This document shows, piece by piece, positions 1 through 6,674 of a DNA stretch of 6,789 nt. A model generated the notes under the pieces. The model saw nothing but the letters and a program-made list of their open reading frames with translations. It was not told the DNA's origin and ran no database searches. Position numbers and translations under genes: made by a program. The number at the start of each line of letters is the position of its first letter. Position 1 is the stretch's first letter. The stretch is from Catenibacterium sp. co_0103 (GTDB taxonomy: Bacteria; Bacillota_I; Bacilli_A; Erysipelotrichales; Coprobacillaceae). The stretch spans positions 1 to 6,789 of the forward strand of contig NZ_RCYB01000099.1 in the NCBI RefSeq assembly GCF_004168205.1, in the 5' to 3' direction.

Positions 1-80
1 TGTGGTTCACTACACTTGGCGGTAAATACCTGTGGTCAGACTATCTCCGACTGAATTAGTGCCATGCCCGGCACACGCAT

Positions 81-104
81 AAAAAAGAGTGCTTAGCACT
101 CTTT
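81..104 (-). terminator. Rho-independent terminator of the pyr end of the operon
   Basis: On the minus strand a perfect 9-bp stem (AAAGAGTGC pairing with GCACTCTTT, arms at 104-96 and 92-84) encloses a 3-base loop and runs into six T residues (86-81, partly in the stem). The pyrD stop codon TAA (105-103) overlaps the outer A-U pairs of the hairpin. Read on the plus strand, the hairpin is followed by a weaker T-rich stretch (102-110), so it might also stop transcripts entering from the left edge. Confidence 0.9.
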
Positions 105-1023
105 ATTTATATTGATGGGATTTTCCGATAATATCAGTGATATTTTCAATACCCATTGCATCTAGTTCATCATTCATTTCCTGAATAATACGAGGACATG
201 CATATGGATCTACTAAGTTAGCACAACCAACCTGTACAGCACTTGCACCTGCAATCATCATTTCGATTGCATCTCTACCAGTAGAAATACCACCCATACC
301 AATAACTGGGATATTAACTGCCTGAGATACTTGATAAACCATTCTTAAAGCGACAGGGAAGATTGCTGGTCCTGAATAACCACCTGTCTTATTCGCAATA
401 ATAGGCTTACCTGAATGGATATCAAAACGCATGCCAACAAGAGTATTGATCATTGAGATACCATCAGCACCCGCTTCTTCTACTGCTTTCGCAATTGCGA
501 CTATGTCAGTGACGTTTGGAGATAGTTTGACATATAATGGTTTATTGATCACTGCCTTAACTGAACGAGTGACTTCTGCAGCCATGGCAGGATCAGTACC
601 CATTGCCATACCACCTGCATGAACATTAGGACAGCTGATATTAAGTTCTAATGCACCAATACAGTCTTCTTTAGTTAGTTTTGCAGCAGTCTGTACATAA
701 TCATCCACACAGCTGCCACCAATATTCGCAATAGCTTTTCCTGAATAGACTTCTCTTAGTTTAACTAATTCAGTCTTGATGACTTCATCAACACCTGGGT
801 TCTGTAAACCAATCGCATTTAGTAAACCAGAAGGTCCTTCCGCAATACGTGGAAGTGGGTTACCATAACGTGGTTCAAGAGTTGTACCCTTCAAGCTCAT
901 AGAGCCTAATACATTAATATCATAGAACTTAGTAAATTCATAACCGAATCCAAAAGTACCACTTGCTGGAATAACAGGATTCTTCATATCAAGTCCTGGT
1001 AGTTTTACATGTAAATTAGCCAT
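103..1023 (-). CDS. pyrD: Dihydroorotate dehydrogenase class 1B, catalytic subunit
   Basis: This cytosolic FMN flavoprotein oxidises dihydroorotate to orotate, the fourth step of de novo pyrimidine synthesis. Class 1B enzymes pass the electrons to NAD+ through the PyrK subunit. The 306-residue protein is full length for the family. It shows the N-terminal [12 protein letters not shown] segment (16-27), SLKGTT with the FMN-contacting lysine (K45), the loop ELNISCPNV with catalytic base C131, KLSPN (166-170), NTLVG (193-197) and the FMN-phosphate loop GMGGI (242-246). The active-site cysteine, rather than serine, and the adjacent pyrK both mark class 1B. The ATG at 1023-1021 is preceded by GAGGTGA (1036-1030) with 6 bases of spacing. 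It overlaps the end of pyrK by 8 bases, so the two subunits are probably translated in a coupled way. It is the last gene of the operon and ends in a terminator. Confidence 0.97.
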   Translation of the reverse strand: MANLHVKLPGLDMKNPVIPASGTFGFGYEFTKFYDINVLGSMSLKGTTLEPRYGNPLPRIAEGPSGLLNAIGLQNPGVDEVIKTELVKLREVYSGKAIANIGGSCVDDYVQTAAKLTKEDCIGALELNISCPNVHAGGMAMGTDPAMAAEVTRSVKAVINKPLYVKLSPNVTDIVAIAKAVEEAGADGISMINTLVGMRFDIHSGKPIIANKTGGYSGPAIFPVALRMVYQVSQAVNIPVIGMGGISTGRDAIEMMIAGASAVQVGCANLVDPYACPRIIQEMNDELDAMGIENITDIIGKSHQYK

Positions 1024-1774
1024 TGATAATCACCTCATCTGAAGAAAGGACAGGGCCTTCTACACAAATTCTCTTATATGGTTTAGTTTTTACTTTACAT
1101 GAACATCCCATGCAGGCCCCAAAGCCACATCCCATTCTTGCTTCAAAAGAAAGAGAACCATTGTCTGGGAAGTTCTTTACTAATGCATCCAACATTGGTT
1201 CTGGACCACATGCATAGTAATGATCAAAAGTTAAGTTATTTTCTTTAATGGCATCAATCACAGTACCCTTAGTACCATAAGTGCCATCCATTGTAGAAAT
1301 ATAAGTAGGACAAAGTTTCTTGAATTCTTCTTCATAGAACACATCATAAGAACCATTGAATCCAAGTACTGCAGTCACCTTTACACCTTTTTCAATAAGT
1401 CTTTTTGCTAGACCATACATAGGCGGTGTACCACTTCCCCCACCTACGACAATCACTTCATTATAATCAGTATCAATAAAACCATTACCTAAACCGATTA
1501 ACACATCTAGCTTTTCACCTGGTTTCTTTTCTGAAAGAATCTTAGTTCCTTCACCTCTAATACGATAAATAAGCTTAATATGTGTATTATCATAATCTAA
1601 GATACTCATTGGTCTTCTTAAGTATGGCTGAAGTGAGTCGTTGATCTTAATATTGATGAACTGACCAGGTGCTGTAATAAAACGAGCCCCTTCTCCTTCA
1701 AGTTCCATTTCAAATAGACCAGGAATTAATTCTTTATTGTAGTTGATTGTAAGAAAATCCTGATAGTTCTTCAT
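1016..1774 (-). CDS. pyrK: Dihydroorotate dehydrogenase electron transfer subunit
   Basis: PyrK carries FAD and a [2Fe-2S] cluster and moves electrons from the FMN of PyrD to NAD+; the family forms a PyrD2-PyrK2 heterotetramer. The 252-residue protein has three expected parts. A ferredoxin-reductase-like FAD barrel (about 1-100) contains RRPMSI (53-58). A nucleotide-binding domain (about 105-200) contains GGGSGTPPM (111-119) and YACGPEPM (187-194). A C-terminal iron-sulfur loop has C216, C221, C224 and C237 in the pattern C-x4-C-x2-C-x12-C; C226 is an extra cysteine. The start follows the pyrC stop after one base, with GGAGG at 1785-1781 placed 6 bases before the ATG. The fused spacing with pyrC and pyrD fits one pathway block. 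Confidence 0.97.
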   Translation of the reverse strand: MKNYQDFLTINYNKELIPGLFEMELEGEGARFITAPGQFINIKINDSLQPYLRRPMSILDYDNTHIKLIYRIRGEGTKILSEKKPGEKLDVLIGLGNGFIDTDYNEVIVVGGGSGTPPMYGLAKRLIEKGVKVTAVLGFNGSYDVFYEEEFKKLCPTYISTMDGTYGTKGTVIDAIKENNLTFDHYYACGPEPMLDALVKNFPDNGSLSFEARMGCGFGACMGCSCKVKTKPYKRICVEGPVLSSDEVIING

Positions 1775-1775
1775 G

Positions 1776-3041
1776 TTATTCCTCCACTAATAATTGTCCA
1801 TCGACAATATTCATAATTAAAGCGCCTTTTACTTTCCATCCTAAGAAAGGTGTATTGCATGCTTTAGACTTTAAGTCTTCTTCTTTGATTGTATATTCCT
1901 TATTCAAGTCAAATGCACATAGATCTGCCTTCATACCTTCTTCAATAGAAGCATCTAAATTTAATGTCTTGGCAGGTCCAGTAGTAAGACAATCAAGAAC
2001 TGTCTCTAATTTAATTAAGCCTTCTTCTACAATATATGTATAAATAAGTGGGAAAGCATGCTGTAAGCCAATGATTCCAAATGGTGCTTTATCAATTGGT
2101 TTACTCTTTTCATCTCTTGCATGAGGGGCATGGTCTGTCGCAATAACAGTAATGACTCCATCATTCACTGCCTTGATGATTGCATCACGGTCTTCTTTTG
2201 TACGAAGAGGTGGATTCATCTTATAGTTAGGATGACAATCCTGAATGTTATCTTCTGTCAAAATTAAATGATGAGGTGATGTTTCACCACTGACTCTTTC
2301 ACCACGTGCACGACTTGCACCAAGTAATGCCACTGTTTCTTTTGTCGAAATATGACAGATATGATATCTGTTGTGAATTTCATCTACAAGATGTAAATCA
2401 CGATCTACCTGTTTATATTCACTTGCACTATTAATACCAATTAAGCCATGTTCTTTCGCATAATGACCTTCATGAATACATCCACCATGTAATTCTGATT
2501 CATCTTCACAATGAGCAACAATGATAGAATCAAGAGCTTTTGCACGGGTCATAGCTTCCTTCATCTTTTCATCCTTCTGGACACCTTTACCATCATCAGA
2601 GAAACCAAGAACAATAGGTTGTTTAATATTTTCTTCCATATCAACAACCTTCTGGCCTTTTAGTTCTTCTGTAATAGCACTATAAGTATAAGTTTTTACC
2701 TGTGCATCCTTTTCACAACGTTTAGTGAAGTCTTCAATAGTTTCCTTATCATCCATACAAGGTAATGTATTGGCCATTGCAACAATAGTACCATATCCAC
2801 CATAAAGTGCAGATGCACTACCTGTAGAAATAGTTTCTTTATGTTCAAAGCCAGGTTCACGAAGATGTGTATGGATATCAATAAAGTTATGAGATAAAAG
2901 TGCTCCGTGAAGATCAATGACTTGATCTGCTTCTTCATTACATGCACCAATCTTCTTGATGATGCCATCTTCAATCAATACATCTGTATCACTAAATGCT
3001 TGATGACGATACAAATGTGCATTTTTTAATAATAAACGCAT
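1776..3041 (-). CDS. pyrC: Dihydroorotase, type I
   Basis: This zinc amidohydrolase closes N-carbamoyl-L-aspartate to dihydroorotate, the third step of de novo pyrimidine synthesis, and supplies the substrate of the PyrDK enzyme encoded just downstream. At 421 residues it has the usual length of Gram-positive type I dihydroorotases. Visible motifs are DIHTHLREPG (55-64, metal ligands H57 and H59, substrate-binding R61), FSDDG (147-151, bridging-metal aspartate region), AHCED with H177, CHIST with H230, MNPPLR (275-280) and ATDHAPH with catalytic D303. The C-terminal NTPFLGWKVKG (396-406) is also typical. Related hydantoinases and allantoinases share the fold, but the HLREPG motif and the pyr neighbours support dihydroorotase. 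The ATG sits 3 bases after the coaD stop and has AGGGGG (3053-3048) 6 bases upstream. No attenuator fits in that gap. Confidence 0.96.
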   Translation of the reverse strand: MRLLLKNAHLYRHQAFSDTDVLIEDGIIKKIGACNEEADQVIDLHGALLSHNFIDIHTHLREPGFEHKETISTGSASALYGGYGTIVAMANTLPCMDDKETIEDFTKRCEKDAQVKTYTYSAITEELKGQKVVDMEENIKQPIVLGFSDDGKGVQKDEKMKEAMTRAKALDSIIVAHCEDESELHGGCIHEGHYAKEHGLIGINSASEYKQVDRDLHLVDEIHNRYHICHISTKETVALLGASRARGERVSGETSPHHLILTEDNIQDCHPNYKMNPPLRTKEDRDAIIKAVNDGVITVIATDHAPHARDEKSKPIDKAPFGIIGLQHAFPLIYTYIVEEGLIKLETVLDCLTTGPAKTLNLDASIEEGMKADLCAFDLNKEYTIKEEDLKSKACNTPFLGWKVKGALIMNIVDGQLLVEE

Positions 3042-3044
3042 AAT

Positions 3045-3524
3045 CTACCCCCTGTATTTTTCTATTAGTTTTTCTTCAACACATGCTGGTACAAGTCCTT
3101 CTACACTATGTTTATGAGATACAATCTCTTTCACAAATGAAGAAGATACAAATGTATAAGCAAGACGTGTCATTAGAAAGACAGTTTCAATGCCGTTATC
3201 TAAATACTGGTTTGTAAAGCACATGAGAGACTCATAGTTATAGTCTTCTGTTGCACGTAAACCACGCACTAATACCTGTGCCCCTACTTCCCTTGCATAC
3301 TCTACAGCAAGACTACTGCTTTCGTCAATGACAACATTGGGAAACTGCTTCGTTGCTTCTCTTAACATCTCCACACGTTCTTCTACAGTAAATAAGCATG
3401 TCTTATGTGGATTAATAAAAATAGTCACATAAAGTACATCATACATCTTAGATGCACGTTCAATGATATCAAGATGGCCATTGGTCACAGGATCAAATGT
3501 CCCTGTATATACTGCTTTTATCAC
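3045..3524 (-). CDS. coaD: Phosphopantetheine adenylyltransferase
   Basis: CoaD transfers AMP from ATP to 4'-phosphopantetheine, making dephospho-CoA, the penultimate step of coenzyme A synthesis. I place the start at a GTG (3524-3522), giving MIKAVYTGTFDP and 159 residues, the same length as the E. coli enzyme. A frame open further upstream, to an ATG at 3560, would add 12 non-conserved residues. The GTG has a strong GAGGAGG (3538-3532) 7 bases upstream and overlaps the rsmD stop as GTGA. Motifs include the nucleotidyltransferase signature GTFDPVTNGH (8-17, with H17), INPHKT with K41, RGLRATEDYNYE (88-99) and the nucleotide loop around FVSSSFVKEI (125-134). In Bacillus this gene (ylbI) also follows rsmD (ylbH), so the pair is conserved. 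A hexameric cytosolic enzyme is expected from the family. Confidence 0.96.
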   Translation of the reverse strand: MIKAVYTGTFDPVTNGHLDIIERASKMYDVLYVTIFINPHKTCLFTVEERVEMLREATKQFPNVVIDESSSLAVEYAREVGAQVLVRGLRATEDYNYESLMCFTNQYLDNGIETVFLMTRLAYTFVSSSFVKEIVSHKHSVEGLVPACVEEKLIEKYRG

Positions 3525-4078
3525 ATTGCAGCCTCCTCGTATTTCACAATCTGTAAACAAGTAATACCATAATTATTTTCTTTAATAAGTTTAAATGGTG
3601 CTTCATATTCAAGCTTTTCTTCAGTTAAGTCTTCTACCACAATAATACAGCCATCCATTAAATTTCCATTATCCTTTAATGTATGAATAATATCCATATT
3701 AACTTTCATACCATAAGGTGGATCTAATAATACAAGACTAAACTTAATTCCTTCTTCCTTAAAAGTACCTAAAGCTTTACGATAATCAGCCTTTATTACA
3801 TGCGCATTTGTAATCTTTAAACTATTAATATTTTCTCTAATAACCTGAAATGCCTTATATTGTTTATCTACTGCATAAAGTTCATCCATTCCTCTACTTA
3901 ATGCCTCTATACCAAGGCCTCCACTTCCTGCAAATAAATCAAGACAAATTCCTCCATCAAAGTAAGGACCAATCATGTTATAAAGATTCTCTTTATTTTT
4001 ATCTGTCGTAGGACGAGTTAATTTTGTAGGGACAGCCTTTAACTGTCTACTTTTATATTTACCTGCTATAACGCGCAT
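3521..4078 (-). CDS. rsmD: 16S rRNA (guanine(966)-N(2))-methyltransferase
   Basis: RsmD uses S-adenosylmethionine to methylate N2 of G966 (E. coli numbering) of 16S rRNA, at the loop of helix 31 near the P site. From ATG 4078 the protein has 185 residues, slightly shorter than the E. coli enzyme. It begins with the conserved MRVIAGKYKSRQL and continues through RPTTDKNKENLYNM (22-35), the SAM-binding LDLFAGSGGLGIEAL (46-60) and the catalytic motif LLDPPY (117-122). The frame is open to an ATG at 4147, but those 23 residues lie over the preceding gene and are not conserved. GGAAG (4088-4084) lies a few bases upstream of the chosen ATG. The gene overlaps the ylbF-like gene by 20 bases and coaD by 4. 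A DPPY-type N6-adenine methyltransferase of another kind is unlikely given the N-terminus and the coaD partner. Confidence 0.95.
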   Translation of the reverse strand: MRVIAGKYKSRQLKAVPTKLTRPTTDKNKENLYNMIGPYFDGGICLDLFAGSGGLGIEALSRGMDELYAVDKQYKAFQVIRENINSLKITNAHVIKADYRKALGTFKEEGIKFSLVLLDPPYGMKVNMDIIHTLKDNGNLMDGCIIVVEDLTEEKLEYEAPFKLIKENNYGITCLQIVKYEEAAM

Positions 4079-4430
4079 AACTTCTTCCAATCCTTCCCTT
4101 TGCGAGTTCATCACTGATATCATCAAAGACAATATCTGTAATTTCATCTAACATCTTATTGAGTTCACTATAAGACTCTAAATAAGCATTCATCTCTGGC
4201 ATGCGATACAATTCTCTTCTTATATCTGTCATACGTTCTTGTATATGTGACGAGTCACAATAGCTGCCAAAGCGTGCCAGATCTTCCTTTTCTTCCTTAA
4301 GTCTATTCATTTCATTCATCAAAGATTTAACATCTGGATAATCAAATACACTTAAAGAAGAGTGATAGTTTTTAAAACATTCTTCTTCTTTAATTGCATC
4401 AATAAGTTCTTTTATTGAGTCATAGATCAT
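4059..4430 (-). CDS. YlbF family protein, short form
   Basis: The 123-residue protein is charged and apparently all alpha-helical, with likely coiled-coil stretches around MNEMNRLKEEKEDL (38-51) and the C-terminal half. I assign it to the YlbF/YmcA (Com_YlbF) family from this helical pattern and from its place directly before rsmD-coaD, where Bacillus has ylbF-ylbG-ylbH-ylbI. In Bacillus, YlbF works with YmcA and YaaT in the Y-complex that steers RNase Y-dependent mRNA maturation and affects competence, sporulation and biofilm formation. This copy is shorter than the roughly 150-residue Bacillus YlbF. Its only cysteines are C18 and C58, so a cysteine-bearing C-terminal tail that could bind an iron-sulfur cluster is missing. 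YlbG is absent too. The ATG overlaps the ftsW stop as ATGA; an AGGAGG (4452-4447) lies 16 bases upstream, rather far, so coupled initiation is likely. Function here is inferred. Confidence 0.7.
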   Translation of the reverse strand: MIYDSIKELIDAIKEEECFKNYHSSLSVFDYPDVKSLMNEMNRLKEEKEDLARFGSYCDSSHIQERMTDIRRELYRMPEMNAYLESYSELNKMLDEITDIVFDDISDELAKGRIGRSYARYSR

Positions 4431-5653
4431 AATGATTTCTCAATTGCCTCCTGCTTCTTTTCACGATTATATTTCGCAATAATAGCCTGAGCTATACCAA
4501 TTCCTATTAAAGCAACTAAGGTAGATGTACCACCTGCACTAATTAATAGGAGAGGCACACCAGTCATCGGAATAAGTCCTGATACACCACCAACATTAAC
4601 CATTAAATGAACAAAGAAATAACTTGCAATTCCAATAAGTGTTAATTTTTCTCTTGAATCCTTAATCGCAAAAGCATATCTAAAGAGTCTATAAATAATA
4701 ATAGAATAAGGAATAAAGAAAGCTGCAAAACCTACAAGCCCTAATTCTTCTACAATAATAGATGAAATAAAGTCACTCTGTGCTTCTGGGATATAACCAA
4801 ATTTCATAATAGAGTTCCCAAAGCCACGGCCAATCAAGCCACCATTTGTATATCCTACAAAACCATTGATGATCTGATAGTTAGTACCATAGATATCTTT
4901 TAATGGATTCAGCCATGATGAAATACGTGCCATCTGATGACTCTTTAAGAAAAAATTATGAAACAGAATAAAGATAAGCACTAGAAACAATACTCCAACT
5001 AAGCCAATAATCTTAAAGGGACGATAGTATTGAGATGGTGTCGCAAAGAATAGGCATGTTGCCATAATGAATAATATCAAACCACTTCCCATATCCTTCT
5101 GTACCTTCCAACAGATTAAAAATGCGAAAATGACAAGAAAGGCTGGAAAGAACACACAGACAACTGCTTTACGCCAGATAAGTTTATTTCTTTTCTCTTT
5201 TGATAAGCATGGAGAAATACGTATCTGATCTGGTAAGACACCAAATATATAACTCAATAATATGATTAAGGTCAGCTTCATAAATTCTACAGGCTGAATA
5301 GTAAATGGACCAATCTTGATCCAAGCATGAGAATTATTGATTGTCCACATTATACATGTCAGCATCATAAGAATACATACACCATAAGTGACAAGCATTA
5401 ATGTTTCTGATATACGACGTGTTTTATAGGCACGCGCAAATAAGAACATAAAACCTAAGCCTACTATAACGAATAAACATTGTTTCAATAGGTTTTTAGT
5501 CGCAAAATTAGAGCCTTCACTTGCCGACATACCTACAGAAGCATCTCCAATCATCACAATCCCAAATAATGCGAGAAAAATCGTACAGGCATAGATTGTT
5601 TTATCTGTACCAGTACGTTTAAACATCATTTGTGTCTTCTTGATGAAGTTCAT
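4427..5653 (-). CDS. ftsW: FtsW-like SEDS peptidoglycan glycosyltransferase
   Basis: SEDS proteins polymerise lipid II into glycan strands with a partner class B penicillin-binding protein; FtsW does this at the septum and RodA along the side wall. The 408-residue protein has about ten hydrophobic segments and a large loop between about 233 and 295. Family motifs seen are KIGPFTIQPVEFMKL (113-127), QKDMGSGLI (185-193), NGGLIGRGFGNS (270-281), PEAQSDF (289-295) with D294 at the position of the catalytic aspartate, and GGVSGLIPMTGVPLLLISAGGTS (355-377). The phrase GGVSGLIP-TGVP and the position between UPF0223 and ylbF-like genes favour FtsW (Bacillus ylaO) over RodA. Oddities are PEAQSDF where PEAHTDF is usual and ISAGGTS where ISYGGSS is usual. 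The ATG overlaps the UPF0223 stop as ATGA. FtsW versus RodA is my main uncertainty. Confidence 0.88.
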   Translation of the reverse strand: MNFIKKTQMMFKRTGTDKTIYACTIFLALFGIVMIGDASVGMSASEGSNFATKNLLKQCLFVIVGLGFMFLFARAYKTRRISETLMLVTYGVCILMMLTCIMWTINNSHAWIKIGPFTIQPVEFMKLTLIILLSYIFGVLPDQIRISPCLSKEKRNKLIWRKAVVCVFFPAFLVIFAFLICWKVQKDMGSGLILFIMATCLFFATPSQYYRPFKIIGLVGVLFLVLIFILFHNFFLKSHQMARISSWLNPLKDIYGTNYQIINGFVGYTNGGLIGRGFGNSIMKFGYIPEAQSDFISSIIVEELGLVGFAAFFIPYSIIIYRLFRYAFAIKDSREKLTLIGIASYFFVHLMVNVGGVSGLIPMTGVPLLLISAGGTSTLVALIGIGIAQAIIAKYNREKKQEAIEKSL

Positions 5654-5907
5654 AGTTTAACCCACTCTTCTTCCTGAGAACGTTTAAATACTTTATAAAT
5701 AGAGTAGCCAGATGCTTCTTCAAAAGCTTTATCTAATTGTTTTTGTAAAGCTTTTGAGTCTGCAATAGATGTAAATGCACGGTAATGTTCCATGAATTCT
5801 TTAGAACTTATACCTTCTTCATAAGCCTGTTCTACTGCATTATATAACCCAACAACCTCGATAATTTCTTCTGTTGACCAATCTGGTTCTAATGGATAAT
5901 CATACAT
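5650..5907 (-). CDS. UPF0223 family protein (YktA-like)
   Basis: This is an 85-residue acidic, helical protein with no signal peptide or membrane segment. It matches the UPF0223 (YktA) pattern of Firmicutes: YPLEPDWSTEEII near the N-terminus (4-16), a central VEQAYEEGI (25-33) and YRAF (42-45), then SGYSIYKVFKRS (66-77). The biochemical function of this family is unknown to me. It is the first gene of the minus-strand operon and shares the ATGA junction with ftsW, so the two are likely produced together. In Bacillus, yktA lies in the same chromosomal stretch as ftsW but not directly next to it. The start is supported by AGGAGGT (5922-5916) 8 bases before the ATG. Confidence 0.88.
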   Translation of the reverse strand: MYDYPLEPDWSTEEIIEVVGLYNAVEQAYEEGISSKEFMEHYRAFTSIADSKALQKQLDKAFEEASGYSIYKVFKRSQEEEWVKL

Positions 5908-5933
5908 GTTAAAATACCTCCTATGTTAAAAAT

Positions 5934-5962
5934 ATTATACATGAAATAGGCTTAAAAGAAAA
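5934..5962 (-). promoter_or_regulatory. Probable promoter of the eight-gene operon
   Basis: A perfect TATAAT lies on the minus strand at 5939-5934, preceded directly by TG. At 17 bases of spacing the -35 position (5962-5957) reads TTTTCT, which is weak against TTGACA. A start about 7 bases downstream (near 5927) would give a leader of only about 20 bases, carrying the AGGAGGT ribosome-binding site. Strength and exact start are inferred. Confidence 0.6.
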
Positions 5963-5976
5963 TAGGGTATACATAA

Positions 5977-6005
5977 TTGGAAAAAGCGAAGGAGTCTGTT
6001 ATAAT
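5977..6005 (+). promoter_or_regulatory. Sigma-A type promoter of def
   Basis: TTGGAA (5977-5982) and TATAAT (6000-6005) are separated by exactly 17 bases, and the -10 box is extended (TG at 5997-5998, in TGTTATAAT). Transcription would begin near 6011-6012, immediately at the AGAGGTGA ribosome-binding site. Confidence 0.8.
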
Positions 6006-6010
6006 GACAC

Positions 6011-6018
6011 AGAGGTGA
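6011..6018 (+). promoter_or_regulatory. Ribosome-binding site deciding the def start
   Basis: AGAGGTGA matches the anti-Shine-Dalgarno well and lies 8 bases before ATG 6027. The GTG at 6015 falls inside this site and so cannot use it. The later ATG at 6036 is 17 bases away, too far. Confidence 0.75.
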
Positions 6019-6026
6019 AACGAAGA

Positions 6027-6596
6027 ATGTTAAGCATGAAAAATGTAATCGATGATAAAAATCCTTTAATTCGTGAGAAATCTAAAGAAGTATCTTTACC
6101 ATTAAGTGATGAAGATCGTCATACTTTAATGGAAATGTATCAATATCTCGTAGATTCTCAAGATGAAGAAAAAGCTGAAAAGTATGATTTAAGACCAGGT
6201 GTGGGTATTGCTGCTATTCAGATTGGTATTCCAAAAAGAATGTGTGCAATTTATATTCCTTCTGTAGATGAAGAAGGTCATATTGTAAAGTGCGATCAGT
6301 GGGCACTTGTTAATCCACGTATTGTAGCAAATGCAGTGAAAGTGGCTTATTTAAAGAATGGTGAAGGATGTTTATCTGTTCCTGAAGATCAGCCAGGTAT
6401 TGTACCTAGAAGTGCTAAAGTAACTGTTAAGGGATATGATGCCCTAACAGATCAAGAAGTGACTATTGTCGCAAGAGGCTTTACAGCTATCTGTTTACAG
6501 CATGAATTAGATCATTTTGAAGGTATTCTTTACTATGATCACTTTAATAAAGAAGATCCAAAAGCACCTATTCCAAATGCGATGGTGATTGAATAA
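6027..6596 (+). CDS. def: Peptide deformylase, type 2
   Basis: This metalloenzyme removes the formyl group from the initiator methionine of nascent proteins at the ribosome exit. With the start at ATG 6027 it has 189 residues, close to the Gram-positive type 2 enzymes, which are longer than E. coli Def. The three catalytic motifs are present: GVGIAAIQIG (58-67, with Q65), EGCLSV (113-118, metal ligand C115) and HELDH (159-163, metal ligands H159 and H163, catalytic E160). The insertion between the N-terminal helix and motif 1 (about 30-55) is typical of type 2. Motif 1 has isoleucine where the usual GxGLAAPQ has proline. The frame is open upstream to a GTG at 6015, but the ribosome-binding site argues against it. 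The gene is divergent from the UPF0223-ftsW operon and ends in its own terminator, so it is probably transcribed alone. Confidence 0.96.
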   Translation: MLSMKNVIDDKNPLIREKSKEVSLPLSDEDRHTLMEMYQYLVDSQDEEKAEKYDLRPGVGIAAIQIGIPKRMCAIYIPSVDEEGHIVKCDQWALVNPRIVANAVKVAYLKNGEGCLSVPEDQPGIVPRSAKVTVKGYDALTDQEVTIVARGFTAICLQHELDHFEGILYYDHFNKEDPKAPIPNAMVIE

Positions 6597-6619
6597 TGCT
6601 CCTTCGGGAGTATTTTTTT
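6595..6619 (+). terminator. Rho-independent terminator of def
   Basis: An 8-bp stem (6595-6602 with 6607-6614, one G-U pair) carries a UUCG tetraloop closed by C-G and ends in seven T residues (6613-6619, partly in the stem). The stem begins inside the def stop codon (6594-6596). Confidence 0.93.
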
Positions 6620-6674
6620 ATGCATTAAAAAAGACGAGTAACTAAATAGACTTGGGGTTTACTCAAGCTTTGAA

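Noticed and set aside
59..74. GTGCC/GGCAC inverted repeat as a terminator
   Set aside because: The stem is only 5 bp, with no T run on either strand; the real terminator is at 81-104.
431..622. Plus-strand open frame inside pyrD
   Set aside because: It lies antisense to a well-conserved gene, has no ribosome-binding site or recognisable motif, and is a shadow of pyrD codons. The frames at 1023-1217 and 1855-2043 (plus strand) and 2696-2974 (minus strand, other frame) are rejected for the same reason.
3042..3044. PyrR attenuator or separate promoter in front of pyrC
   Set aside because: Only three bases separate coaD and pyrC, and I saw no terminator/antiterminator pair around the junction.
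3525..3560. Upstream ATG extension of coaD by 12 residues
   Set aside because: The added residues are not conserved. The GTG at 3524 has an ideal ribosome-binding site and gives the standard 159-residue protein.
4079..4147. Upstream ATG extension of rsmD by 23 residues
   Set aside because: It lies over the ylbF-like gene in another frame, and the family N-terminus MRVIAG begins at 4078.
4427..5653. RodA rather than FtsW
   Set aside because: The C-terminal GGVSGLIPMTGVP pattern and the neighbourhood fit Bacillus FtsW better, although SEDS paralogues are hard to separate by eye.
6015..6026. GTG start for def adding MKRR
   Set aside because: The GTG lies inside the Shine-Dalgarno sequence that serves ATG 6027, and only about 3 bases after the predicted transcription start.
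6636..6664. GAGTAA/TTACTC inverted repeat
   Set aside because: The stem is 6 bp around a 17-base loop in AT-rich DNA, too weak to call a feature on its own.
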